Positions 7,735 to 15,078 of a stretch of 17,917 bases of DNA are shown piece after piece. A program made the translations under genes and the position numbers. Each line of letters starts with the position of its first letter. Position 1 is the first letter of the stretch. The notes beneath the pieces are model-generated. The model made no database searches. It was not told the DNA's origin and was given only the letters and a program-made list of their open reading frames with translations. The DNA comes from Holosporales bacterium (GTDB taxonomy: Bacteria; Pseudomonadota; Alphaproteobacteria; BNTO01), in assembly GCA_031257795.1 (NCBI GenBank), contig JAIRNW010000078.1, positions 1 to 17,917 of the forward strand. The letters are read 5' to 3'.

Positions 7735-9012
7735 ATGAATTTAAAAAGAGTTATGAATAGCTCTCTTCCTGAGTTAATTGATATGGCTAAAAAGTATGGT
7801 GTCGAAAGATCTGAAGAGATGCGCCATCAAGACCTTTCAGCCGCCATACTAAAGAAAAGCATCGAAAGAAATGAGCCGCTCACCGGCGAAGGAGTTCTCG
7901 AAATTCTCCCAGAGGGCTTCGGCTTTTTGCGCGCCCCTGAGGCAAATTACTTGGCCAGCCCGGACGATATCTACGTTGCGCACAGCTTTATAAAAAAGCT
8001 CGGCCTGCGCACGGGCGACTTGATTGAGGGCGAAGTAAAAGCCCCAGCGCGGAAAGAAAAATTTTTTGCCCTCACAAATATCTCCAAAATAAACCTGGAT
8101 CCACCAAGCAAAGCCTTTCACCGTCCGCAATTCGACAACCTCACCCCACTCTACCCAACAGAGCGTCTCAATGTGGAGCTTTCACACGAGGACGCCTTCC
8201 AGCCAAACGGCCACTCAAAGAACTTCACTCCGCGCGTTTTGGAGCTTGTCTCTCCGATCGGAAAGGGGCAGCGCGCGCTGATCGTGGCCCCGCCTCGCAC
8301 CGGGAAAACCATCATGCTGCAGAACCTCGCCCATTCGATCACCATAAACCACCCGGAGGTTTTCCTGATGGTTTTGCTGGTTGGTGAGAGGCCTGAAGAG
8401 GTCACCGACATGAAAAGGTCCGTTAAGGGAGAGGTTATAAGCTCAACATTCGACGAGCCCGCCACAAATCACGTTCACGTGATGGAGATGGTGTTGGAAA
8501 AGGCCAAGCGCCTCGTGGAACAGGGGAAAGATGTTGTTGTTTTGCTTGATTCTATAACCCGTCTAGCTCGCGCATATAACGTGGTTGTGCCGTCGTCCGG
8601 GAAGATTTTGACTGGAGGAGTTGACGCGAACGCCCTCCATAAGCCAAAGCGCTTCTTTGGGGCGGCGCGCAACATCGAAAATGGGGGGTCTCTGACGATC
8701 ATAGCAACGGCCCTTGTTGACACCGGCTCTAGGATGGATGATGTGATTTTCGAGGAATTCAAGGGAACTGGGAATGCGGAAATTGTGTTAGATCGCAAGC
8801 TGTCTGATAAGAGGGTTTTCCCAAGTATCGACATAAGCAAGTCAGGGACGCGCAAGGAAGAGTTGTTGGTGGATAAGAATGATTTGGCGAAAATGTGGGT
8901 TTTAAGAAGGATACTCAACCCTATGGGGACCATGGAAGCCATGGAGTTTTTGATAGATAAAATAAAGCACACAAAAACCAACGCAGAGTTTTTCCAGACA
9001 ATGAATGGCTAA
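7735..9012 (+). CDS. rho: Transcription termination factor Rho
   Basis: RNA-dependent ATPase and hexameric helicase that terminates transcription at Rho-dependent sites. At 425 residues it has family-typical length. The N-terminal helical Rho_N region (LPELIDMAKKYGVERSEEM) is followed by the cold-shock-like RNA-binding domain (GEGVLEILPEGFGFLR). The motor domain has Walker A APPRTGKT (185-192), Walker B VVVLLDSITRLARAYN, and the Q- and R-loop regions (GKILTGGVDANALHKPKRFF; DVIFEEFKGTGN). A strong Shine-Dalgarno GGAGGAG at 7726-7732 fixes ATG 7735. The pseudouridine synthase gene starts inside its last codons. The presence of rho, and the absence of obvious T-run hairpins at most gene ends here, suggest that termination in this genome leans on Rho (inference). 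Confidence 0.98.
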   Translation: MNLKRVMNSSLPELIDMAKKYGVERSEEMRHQDLSAAILKKSIERNEPLTGEGVLEILPEGFGFLRAPEANYLASPDDIYVAHSFIKKLGLRTGDLIEGEVKAPARKEKFFALTNISKINLDPPSKAFHRPQFDNLTPLYPTERLNVELSHEDAFQPNGHSKNFTPRVLELVSPIGKGQRALIVAPPRTGKTIMLQNLAHSITINHPEVFLMVLLVGERPEEVTDMKRSVKGEVISSTFDEPATNHVHVMEMVLEKAKRLVEQGKDVVVLLDSITRLARAYNVVVPSSGKILTGGVDANALHKPKRFFGAARNIENGGSLTIIATALVDTGSRMDDVIFEEFKGTGNAEIVLDRKLSDKRVFPSIDISKSGTRKEELLVDKNDLAKMWVLRRILNPMGTMEAMEFLIDKIKHTKTNAEFFQTMNG

Positions 9013-9835
9013 ACTTGGGGCAGTGTCAGAGTTAAACAATACAAATGGTACGCGGATCGCCAAATTCCTATCCTCATTAAATGTCTGCTCTCGGCGCGAG
9101 GCCGAGCGTCTGATCGCCCAGGGAGAAGTGTTGGTTAATGGGGAGGTGATAAAAACCCCAGTATGTTTTGTTACTGAACGGGATGTTGTGTGCCTCGGAA
9201 ATCGTGTGGTTTACGGGCCGAGACTACACCACGACACAAAACCAAAGATATGGCTTTACTACAAGCCCAGAGGCGAAATCACAACTCACAGAGATCCACA
9301 AGGCCGCAGAACCGTTTTTGCCTCCGCGCGAGAGGCCGGCCTCGGGCGCGTTGTTTCAGTGGGCCGCCTGGATATCAATTCGGAGGGCTTGCTTTTGCTC
9401 ACCAATAGTAGTGCTGTCGCTCATAAGCTGGAATTTTCCGGAGACAGCGAAGAAAAAATCATTAGAGTGTATAAGGTGCGGTTTTTTGGAGATTGGTGCA
9501 GAGCCATGAACCATGCAGCACTTAAGCGATACACGGAACCACAAAAGGCTCGGTGGACTGTTGTATTGAGCAATGTTGTAATCGATGGAATTATCTACGC
9601 CCCAATAAAGATTGAATTTCTTTCGGCTCCTTCCCAGAAAACAAAAAACTCTTGGTGTTTCGTCACAATAACGGAAGGGAAGAATCGTGAAATTCGCAAG
9701 GTTTTCGAGCATCTAGGCTTGGCAGTTAACCGACTGATTCGTGTTTCGTACGGCGATTTTTCTTTGAATGAAATGACTCCACCTCTCCGTCCAGGTGAAT
9801 TCCGCGAATGGACCGGAAAGCAGAGCATTGCATAG
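9005..9835 (+). CDS. RsuA/RluB-family rRNA pseudouridine synthase
   Basis: Isomerises uridine to pseudouridine in rRNA. An S4 RNA-binding domain occupies about residues 15-70 (TRIAKFLSSLNVCSRREAER, GEVLVNG). The catalytic domain has KIWLYYKPRGEITT and the catalytic-Asp motif GRLDINSEGLLLLTN (Asp123), with the family's late motif EGKNREIRKVFEHLGLAVNRLIR. The fold and the two-domain layout match RluB and close relatives (23S rRNA, around position 2605 in E. coli), but RluB, RluE, RluF and RsuA cannot be told apart by eye. ATG 9005 overlaps the rho stop by 8 bp without its own clear Shine-Dalgarno, so translation is probably coupled. A palindromic repeat begins 11 bp after the stop. Confidence 0.92.
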   Translation: MAKLGAVSELNNTNGTRIAKFLSSLNVCSRREAERLIAQGEVLVNGEVIKTPVCFVTERDVVCLGNRVVYGPRLHHDTKPKIWLYYKPRGEITTHRDPQGRRTVFASAREAGLGRVVSVGRLDINSEGLLLLTNSSAVAHKLEFSGDSEEKIIRVYKVRFFGDWCRAMNHAALKRYTEPQKARWTVVLSNVVIDGIIYAPIKIEFLSAPSQKTKNSWCFVTITEGKNREIRKVFEHLGLAVNRLIRVSYGDFSLNEMTPPLRPGEFREWTGKQSIA

Positions 9836-9846
9836 TTTGGTTTCTT

Positions 9847-10098
9847 AGAACCTGTTTACATAAGATTTAGATTGGACCTCTTTCGAAACCTTCAAAATCA
9901 GAATTTTGGGAAGGAGAAACGGAGTGCAGAAGCGCAGCGTATTTATTGGTACGTGAGCATTCTAGCACCGGATCGACGTCCCCAAAAACTGATTTTGAAG
10001 AGTTTCGAAAGAGGTCCATTGAGTATTTTTCAGGAGAAACGGAGTGCAGAAGCGCAGCGTACTTATTGGTACGTGAGCATTCGAGCACCGGATCGACG
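9847..10098 (+). repeat. Outer palindromic element, split by insertion
   Basis: Begins AGAACCTGTTTACATAAGAT, the same end as the element at 5291-5415. If 9874-10017 plus one ATT are removed, the sequence continues TTTAGATTGAGTATTTTTCAGG, matching TTTAAATTGAGGATTTTTCAGG of that element, and then the shared core (10032-10098). The second terminal repeat is not recognisable after 10098, so the right end is lost or diverged. It lies between the pseudouridine synthase stop and bamA. Confidence 0.8.
9874..10017 (+). mobile_element. 144-bp MITE-like element, ATT target duplication
   Basis: Inverted arms: left GGACCTCTTTCGAAACCTTC, right (complemented) GGACCTCTTTCGAAACTCTT, extending to about 37 bp with few mismatches. 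It is flanked on both sides by ATT (9871-9873 and 10018-10020). Without the insert and one ATT, the flanks join into the sequence seen in another family member, which makes this an insertion rather than a chance palindrome. The interior core (9912-9978, 67 bp) differs at only two positions from the core of the host element (10032-10098). The length is the same as that of the element inside the der-like gene. There is no transposase; it would need one in trans. Confidence 0.85.
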
Positions 10099-10231
10099 AA
10101 CCTACAGTTCAGTCGTGATTGGCTATAATTGTCCTGCTCTGCGTGCGCGCTGTGCATTTTTGCTATTGCTGGGGTAAGTAATTAATGATAACCATGTATG
10201 TTGGCTTCGAAGGTAGTATCAATCTATTCCT

Positions 10232-12880
10232 GTGAATAAGAATTTCAATCAGCCCGCGAAGGGCCTCATTTTTTGTGTTTTCCTATTGTTGCTCCACGTC
10301 TGTGGCGGTGGCTGGCTCGCGTCGCCCGCCCACTCCGCAACGATCAACGAAATAAGGGTCGTCGGCAACGATCGCGTTGAGAAAGAGACGATCCTCTTTG
10401 AAATCCCGTATAAAAAAGGGGCCGAGCTGAACGAAAACACAGAGAACGATATCATCCGCGCGCTCAACAAAACCGGCTATTTCAAGAATATTACTGTAAG
10501 CTTCAAAAACGGCGTTTTAACGATCACTGTCGAAGAAAACCCGATCATCAACAAAATCGCCTACGAAGGAATGAGGCGCTCCATGCGGGATGTCCTCAAA
10601 GAGGTGGTGAAGCTGAAGTCGCGCCAGATCTTCTCCGACGCCGTTATACAGGAGGTTCAGCAAAACATTTTGGATTTGTACAGAAGCATGGGCTTTCTCG
10701 GCGCGAAGGTCACTCCCAAGATCGTCCGCCTGCCTAACAACGCCGTTGATGTTGTTTTCGAGATAACGGAAGGGGACGCGGCCTACGTGCGCAAAATTTT
10801 CATTATCGGAAACAATTCGTTCGAGAGGGCGGAGCTGATGGACGTCTTCAGCATACGAGAGAAGAAGTGGTTCCACTTGAAGCTGCTTGGCGGAACGGCA
10901 AACAAACTCTACGACGCCGAGAAATTCTCAGAAGACCAGAAAAACTTGGTCCTCTTTTACTTAAATAGGGGCTACGCAGATTTTGAGATAATCTCCGCGG
11001 TTGCGGAGCTCGACGTGGACAAAAAGGCCTTTTACATAACGTATAATATTAAGGAAGGGGATGTTTACAAAATAAACGATGTCCGCGTTGATTCGAAGAT
11101 GAAAGGCCTGCAAAACGAGATTCTGGAAAAGGTGATCATTATTAAAAAAGGCATGGTCTTCAGCAATCAACTTCTCGAGATAAACTGCAATTTTATAAAA
11201 GCTGTTGCAAAGACTGCTGGATACAATTTCATCTACGTTGAGCCCGTCATCCGCAGAAATGGCGGCAACAAAACTGTTGATATTAAATTTGTTGTCACCG
11301 AAGCTCCAAAAATTTTCGTCGGAAGAGTGGACGTGAAGGGGAATATAACCACGAGAGACTTCGTTATAAGAAGGGAGGTCAAGGTAAACGAGGGTGACCC
11401 ATTCGATCACCATTGCCTCAAAAACATAGAGAGAAGTGTGCAGGCGCTCGGCTTCTTCAAAACGGTCAAAGCTAATGTGGACCAGGGGGATTCCCAATCT
11501 TTTGTTAACATCACCGTGGACGTTGAAGAAAAGCAATCCGGAGAGTTGGGCGCCAGCTTTTGCTACAACTACCTTGAAAAGTGGAATGTCGGGCTGCATT
11601 TATACAACCCGAATTTCTTGGGAAGAGGGCAGACGGCCGGGTTCGACTGGAGCCTCGAAAAGAAAGAGAGAAACTTCAGCATAGACTTCGACACGCCGTA
11701 TTTCATGGGTAGGCAGATGTCCTTCAACGCCTCCCTATTCTCCTCCAAATCGCGCAAGTTCTCCGGCCTCAAAAGAACACAGAGCGGTGGGCTCGTTGGG
11801 ATCCGGTATCGCTTAAGGCCGAGGTTGTTCCAGGCGTGGTCATACAAATTGCATCGCGAAGAACTGGCGGAGGATTCAAAGAGAGGGCAAAACAGCGTGT
11901 TGAAGAACAAGCAAGTTTTATCCAAAACAGGGCAGGCCTTCTTGAATTGGCTAGAAACGGATGACGGAAAGGAATACAAGAAGCTCATCGATTCCGAGAA
12001 TGATATCGGCGTGAAGTGGGGATCCGCCGTCATCCACACGATAGCGTACGATTGCACTAATCGTAGGATTTTCCCGTCTAGGGGGTTCAAGCTTTCGTGG
12101 ACATCCAAGCTTTCGGGATTGGGCGGCGAGATCAAATATTGGCTTAACTCCGTTTCTGGGAGCGTGCACCGCAGTATCACCAAGCAAATGATTCTCACGG
12201 TACGCACGACTTTCTCTTACACAAGAGGCATTTGGGGAGAGAAGTTGCGCGTTGTGGATGCGCTGTTCTTAGGGGGCGACTCCATGAGAGGCTTCGATTT
12301 CTTTGGGATATCTCCCGTTCGTGGCATTCCAAAAGGGCGTCTGACAGAGGCTTTCGCGAGCTTCATCGGGACCTCGAAGCCTTTCCTGTCAGAGACACAG
12401 CTACAGTTCCTAGAACGGGAAAGAGATAACATTTTGTCCGCCATTTTAGGTGAGGACAGCCCATTGCGCAGCGACTACGCCAAGCTTTTGAATTGGAATT
12501 TGATATATAACCGCTCATTGCTCGAGGCGCAAGGAGACGCAATGAAGATGCTCACCATTCAGAAAATGAGGGGGAGAAAGGTTGGGGGAACACTGGCGTG
12601 GGCGTCTTCCGTTGATATCTCATTCCCTATACCATTCCTCCCGCAAGAGGCGGAGCTGTTTGGGACGGTGTTCGCCGATTTCGGTTCTGTCTGGCGAACG
12701 GCATGTAGAGATGATGGAATATTGTATAATGACATGAACATGCGAGTTTCTACTGGCGTTTGCATAGCTTGGAACTCTTTTGTGGGGATGCTCAACATCG
12801 GCTACGCGTGGCCGCTGAGGTCGTGTAAGCACGATGGGATTCAACGGTTCTTATTTGGTTATGGAATGAAGTTTAGTTGA
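10232..12880 (+). CDS. bamA: Outer membrane assembly factor BamA
   Basis: Core of the BAM complex, which inserts beta-barrel proteins into the outer membrane. A signal peptide (hydrophobic LIFCVFLLLLHVC, cleavage after AHSA) is followed by five POTRA domains (about residues 36-430) and a 16-strand barrel. The L6 motif VRGF appears as MRGF (685-688) in GGDSMRGFDFFGISP; SFPIPFLP and FADFGSVW follow near the C-terminus, which ends GYGMKFS with a final Ser after the usual Phe. At 882 residues it is long for the family: two hydrophilic insertions of roughly 50 (about 541-592) and 79 residues (about 703-781) lie in predicted surface loops. The start is GTG, the first possible start after an in-frame TAG, with AAGG only distantly upstream. 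TATAAT at 10124-10129 may be a -10 box but no good -35 is seen. Overlaps skp. Confidence 0.96.
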   Translation: MNKNFNQPAKGLIFCVFLLLLHVCGGGWLASPAHSATINEIRVVGNDRVEKETILFEIPYKKGAELNENTENDIIRALNKTGYFKNITVSFKNGVLTITVEENPIINKIAYEGMRRSMRDVLKEVVKLKSRQIFSDAVIQEVQQNILDLYRSMGFLGAKVTPKIVRLPNNAVDVVFEITEGDAAYVRKIFIIGNNSFERAELMDVFSIREKKWFHLKLLGGTANKLYDAEKFSEDQKNLVLFYLNRGYADFEIISAVAELDVDKKAFYITYNIKEGDVYKINDVRVDSKMKGLQNEILEKVIIIKKGMVFSNQLLEINCNFIKAVAKTAGYNFIYVEPVIRRNGGNKTVDIKFVVTEAPKIFVGRVDVKGNITTRDFVIRREVKVNEGDPFDHHCLKNIERSVQALGFFKTVKANVDQGDSQSFVNITVDVEEKQSGELGASFCYNYLEKWNVGLHLYNPNFLGRGQTAGFDWSLEKKERNFSIDFDTPYFMGRQMSFNASLFSSKSRKFSGLKRTQSGGLVGIRYRLRPRLFQAWSYKLHREELAEDSKRGQNSVLKNKQVLSKTGQAFLNWLETDDGKEYKKLIDSENDIGVKWGSAVIHTIAYDCTNRRIFPSRGFKLSWTSKLSGLGGEIKYWLNSVSGSVHRSITKQMILTVRTTFSYTRGIWGEKLRVVDALFLGGDSMRGFDFFGISPVRGIPKGRLTEAFASFIGTSKPFLSETQLQFLERERDNILSAILGEDSPLRSDYAKLLNWNLIYNRSLLEAQGDAMKMLTIQKMRGRKVGGTLAWASSVDISFPIPFLPQEAELFGTVFADFGSVWRTACRDDGILYNDMNMRVSTGVCIAWNSFVGMLNIGYAWPLRSCKHDGIQRFLFGYGMKFS

Positions 12881-13500
12881 TGCGGTTTTTCTTCGTAAAT
12901 GGTGGTAGAACTAGGGTTTTTCTGCGCTTTTTTTCGACTGTCTTGGTGGTTATTGCTGTTCTTGGCGTGGTGCTCTTTTGGAAAGGTAGGGATAGCTTTC
13001 CTCTGATCAGGAAAAAAATGCCGTTTAAGATCGCTATTGTGGACGGCACGCGAATTCAGAAGGAGTCGAAGACTTTCCTGACGATTGTGGAGCTGGAGAA
13101 GCGGTTGCTTGATGAGGCCAATGCGGATCTCTCAGAAAAGTACAAAAAATTGCATGCGCTATTTAAGGATTCCAAAAATCCTAATCACTCTGCCCAGGAG
13201 CGCCAAAATTACAAAAAGCAATTCAATAGCGAATTTGCAATTCTAGAGCCGCAAATCCAGAAGAAAAAGGAAGAAAAGAAGAGGCAGATTGCGGTAATCA
13301 CGGCGCGCATAAACGAAGAGGTGACTGCTGTGACGCACGCCCTGGCAAAGAAATACAAGCTGGATTTGATTTTAAACACGCACGTTTTTGATAAAATAAC
13401 GGTATTTTATGCCTCGCCCACGATAGATCTCACGAACGAGGCAATACAAGCGCTGGATAAGAAGATGCCAGAGCTGGTTGCCTGGCTGGCTAAGCAGTAG
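12880..13500 (+). CDS. skp: Periplasmic chaperone Skp/OmpH
   Basis: OmpH-family chaperone that escorts unfolded outer-membrane proteins to BamA. ATG 12880 overlaps the bamA stop (TGATG), the classical arrangement. An N-terminal hydrophobic segment (FSTVLVVIAVLGVVLFW, about 18-35) is followed by the family start FKIAIVDGTRIQKESKTF, the long charged helical tentacle region (about 85-150) and the return motif LAKKYKLDLILN. No clear signal peptidase site follows the hydrophobic segment, so the protein may remain anchored in the inner membrane, unlike soluble E. coli Skp; this is inference. lpxD, a frequent next gene, is not here. Confidence 0.88.
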   Translation: MRFFFVNGGRTRVFLRFFSTVLVVIAVLGVVLFWKGRDSFPLIRKKMPFKIAIVDGTRIQKESKTFLTIVELEKRLLDEANADLSEKYKKLHALFKDSKNPNHSAQERQNYKKQFNSEFAILEPQIQKKKEEKKRQIAVITARINEEVTAVTHALAKKYKLDLILNTHVFDKITVFYASPTIDLTNEAIQALDKKMPELVAWLAKQ

Positions 13501-13520
13501 TAAAATACACCTTCACCCAG

Positions 13521-13642
13521 CTACAAATAGGTTGAGAATTCGTCCGTATCACAAGGCAAGTTTCTCGGTAATGCGTCTTCTGTTATGCCTTCTCCTGTGT
13601 AATTATTTTCGTCATTTTCTCTTGTTCCGGCTGTTCCTCCTG
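13521..13642 (-). pseudogene. Frameshifted-off 3' extension of exported protein
   Basis: Just beyond the TAG at 13643, the next frame stays open to TAG 13521-13523 and encodes GTRENDENNYTGEGITEDAL and onward. This repeats the in-frame unit VARENDGNCTEAA upstream. The two repeat units are 71 bp apart, not a multiple of three, so a one-base loss (or two-base gain) has occurred between them. The current stop TAG arises from a second copy of GCC-GTA-GCA read out of frame. The ancestral protein was probably about 40 residues longer. Confidence 0.55.
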
Positions 13643-14314
13643 CTACGGCTGTTTTGTTTCGGCTGCTTCTGTGCAATTTCCGTCATTTTCTCTTGCTACG
13701 GCTGCTTCTGTTGTCATGTTTGTTTCTGCGTATTTTACGTCATTTTGTGCCGGGGCCGGTGTCGGTTCCAGTGTCGATGTCTGGGCCCATGCCTGTTCCT
13801 GTGTCCATGTCCATGCCGTCCCTGTCTGTTCCTGTGTCCATGTCCGTGTCCGTTCCTGTGACGGTGCCGGTGCCGGTGTCGGTGCCGGTGTCCGTTCCTG
13901 TGACGGTGCCGGTGTCGGTGACGGTGCCTGTGTCCGTGTTGTGCCAGATGAAACCTCGCCAAGTGCAAAGTCTTGTAAAGCAGCTATTGTTTTAAGAGCC
14001 TGCTTGATGACTGGCGGAGTTACGTTTCCACCTCCTAGTGCGTTAAGAATTTCAGAAATGACCTTAAATGCAAGGTCTTTGTGCAGCTCTTTCAACGAAT
14101 CATAGCTTGGGTTCGTATTGTCAATATTATGAATAGCGTTGCTAACGGTAACGAATGGGCGACAAGACGGACACGGAATTTCCAAGAACCCTTCTCTTAA
14201 ACATCCAACTACGGCGTTAGGTGTAAAACACTGGATAGCTGAAGAATCAGCACTAACAGCTAATTGAGGAAGAACACTTAATAGGGTAACACAACCTAAG
14301 AAAACTTTTTTCAT
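13643..14314 (-). CDS. Exported repeat-rich protein of unknown function
   Basis: 223 residues. ATG 14314 gives a clean signal peptide (MKKVFLGCVTLLSVLPQLAVSA|DSS); a TTG eight codons earlier is less likely. The mature N-terminal part (to about residue 125) has a Cys cluster (CFTPNAVVGC, CPSCRPF) and two helical stretches. From about 130 it is low complexity: Thr/Pro/Ala/Gln/Glu units such as TPAPSQERT and TWTQEQ, encoded by a degenerate hexanucleotide array. The tail EAAVARENDGNCTEAAE continues into a frameshifted remnant. It has its own promoter (14343-14371). I recognise no family. The repeats and the frameshift suggest a rapidly varying secreted or surface protein. Confidence 0.7.
   Translation of the reverse strand: MKKVFLGCVTLLSVLPQLAVSADSSAIQCFTPNAVVGCLREGFLEIPCPSCRPFVTVSNAIHNIDNTNPSYDSLKELHKDLAFKVISEILNALGGGNVTPPVIKQALKTIAALQDFALGEVSSGTTRTQAPSPTPAPSQERTPAPTPAPAPSQERTRTWTQEQTGTAWTWTQEQAWAQTSTLEPTPAPAQNDVKYAETNMTTEAAVARENDGNCTEAAETKQP
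13752..13941. repeat. Degenerate hexanucleotide tandem array
   Basis: On the plus strand the sequence is a long run of variants of GGTGTC, GGTGCC, GTTCCT and CATGTC with a six-base period. It lies in the 3' half of the minus-strand exported-protein gene and gives Pro/Thr/Ala-rich repeats in that frame. Other frames give equally repetitive but spurious His-Arg or Val-Pro runs. Such arrays change length by replication slippage; six-base steps keep the frame. Confidence 0.85.
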
Positions 14315-14342
14315 TACAAGCTCAAAAAAACATACCAAACTC

Positions 14343-14371
14343 TATATACACCAAGCAGTCATTAGATTCAA
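14343..14371 (-). promoter_or_regulatory. Sigma-70-type promoter of exported-protein gene
   Basis: On the minus strand TTGAAT (14371-14366), a 17-bp spacer, then TATATA (14348-14343). Spacing is ideal and both boxes are near consensus. The predicted start leaves a leader of about 20 nt before ATG 14314. It separates this gene from the upstream gmk transcription unit. Confidence 0.6.
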
Positions 14372-14385
14372 GATTTTTATGAACT

Positions 14386-15078
14386 TCACTCCCCAATCTT
14401 TGCTGTAGCTTGGTATAAAGTGGAGCTCACGTCGAAATTGGCCGATTCTCTCGATTTGGCTCTCCTCTTATTTCTCTCTTTAATGAATATTCCTTTTAAT
14501 TTTTGAGCACACTTTTCCAAATCATCATTCATCAAGCAATAATCATATCCCACGCTCCCCTCGATTTCAGAAGCCGCCTGACTCGACCGAATCTCCATTT
14601 CCTTCTGCGAATCCGCCGCTCTGTGCTGCAGCCTTTTTTGCAATTCATCCAAAGAAGGGGGAAGCAGGAAAATCGATACAACGTGCTCGGCGAAAAGCGA
14701 TTTCAGAAGAGTAACCCCGCGAATATCTATAATGCAAACAATATCAACCCCTGCTTTGACACTGTCAAACAGCGTGTCCTTCAAGATTCCGCGCTTGGTT
14801 CCATAAATCTCAACATGCTCTATAAATCGCCCCTCAGCAAGCCACAAATCAAATTGCTCCGGTGAAACAAAGATGTAATCCACGCCATCAATCTCTCCAG
14901 GCCTTTTGGCACGTGTGTTGACCGAAACGGAACGGGAGATTTCTGGCAGTTCGTTCAGCACGATGTTGAGCACAGTCGTCTTTCCGCAGCCAGACGGTGC
15001 AGAAATGGCGAAGATCGTGCCAAAATTCTGCTGCGGTAGAAGGCTGCTAGTTTCGTTTTGTGTAGGACTCTCATTCAT
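14386..15078 (-). CDS. gmk: Guanylate kinase
   Basis: Phosphorylates GMP to GDP with ATP. The P-loop APSGCGKT is at residues 27-34; the GMP-binding region is SVNTRAKRPGEIDGVDYIFV, then FIEHVEIYGTKRG. Further on are VCIIDIRGVTLLK and the lid region (LQKRLQHRAADS), and late in the protein YDYCLMNDDLEKC. At 230 residues it is slightly longer than the usual 200-215, with an extra polar N-terminus of about 18 residues and a charged C-terminal tail. ATG 15078 overlaps the TGA of the der-like gene (ATGA), so it is probably translated by coupling and co-transcribed with bamB and the der-like gene. Confidence 0.95.
   Translation of the reverse strand: MNESPTQNETSSLLPQQNFGTIFAISAPSGCGKTTVLNIVLNELPEISRSVSVNTRAKRPGEIDGVDYIFVSPEQFDLWLAEGRFIEHVEIYGTKRGILKDTLFDSVKAGVDIVCIIDIRGVTLLKSLFAEHVVSIFLLPPSLDELQKRLQHRAADSQKEMEIRSSQAASEIEGSVGYDYCLMNDDLEKCAQKLKGIFIKERNKRRAKSRESANFDVSSTLYQATAKIGE

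Noticed and set aside
10124..10129. TATAAT as a bamA promoter
   Set aside because: A perfect -10 box but no acceptable -35 at 16-18 bp and no extended -10; mentioned only under bamA.
9867..10177. Open frames on both strands over the composite repeat
   Set aside because: They follow the element core (for example REHSSTGST), have no gene-like start or context, and repeat in tandem with the element.
13654..14105. Long plus-strand frames rich in Val-Pro, Gly-Ala or His-Arg across the hexanucleotide array
   Set aside because: They are products of the six-base repeat in every frame; only the minus-strand frame has a signal peptide, a non-repetitive N-terminus and a good promoter.
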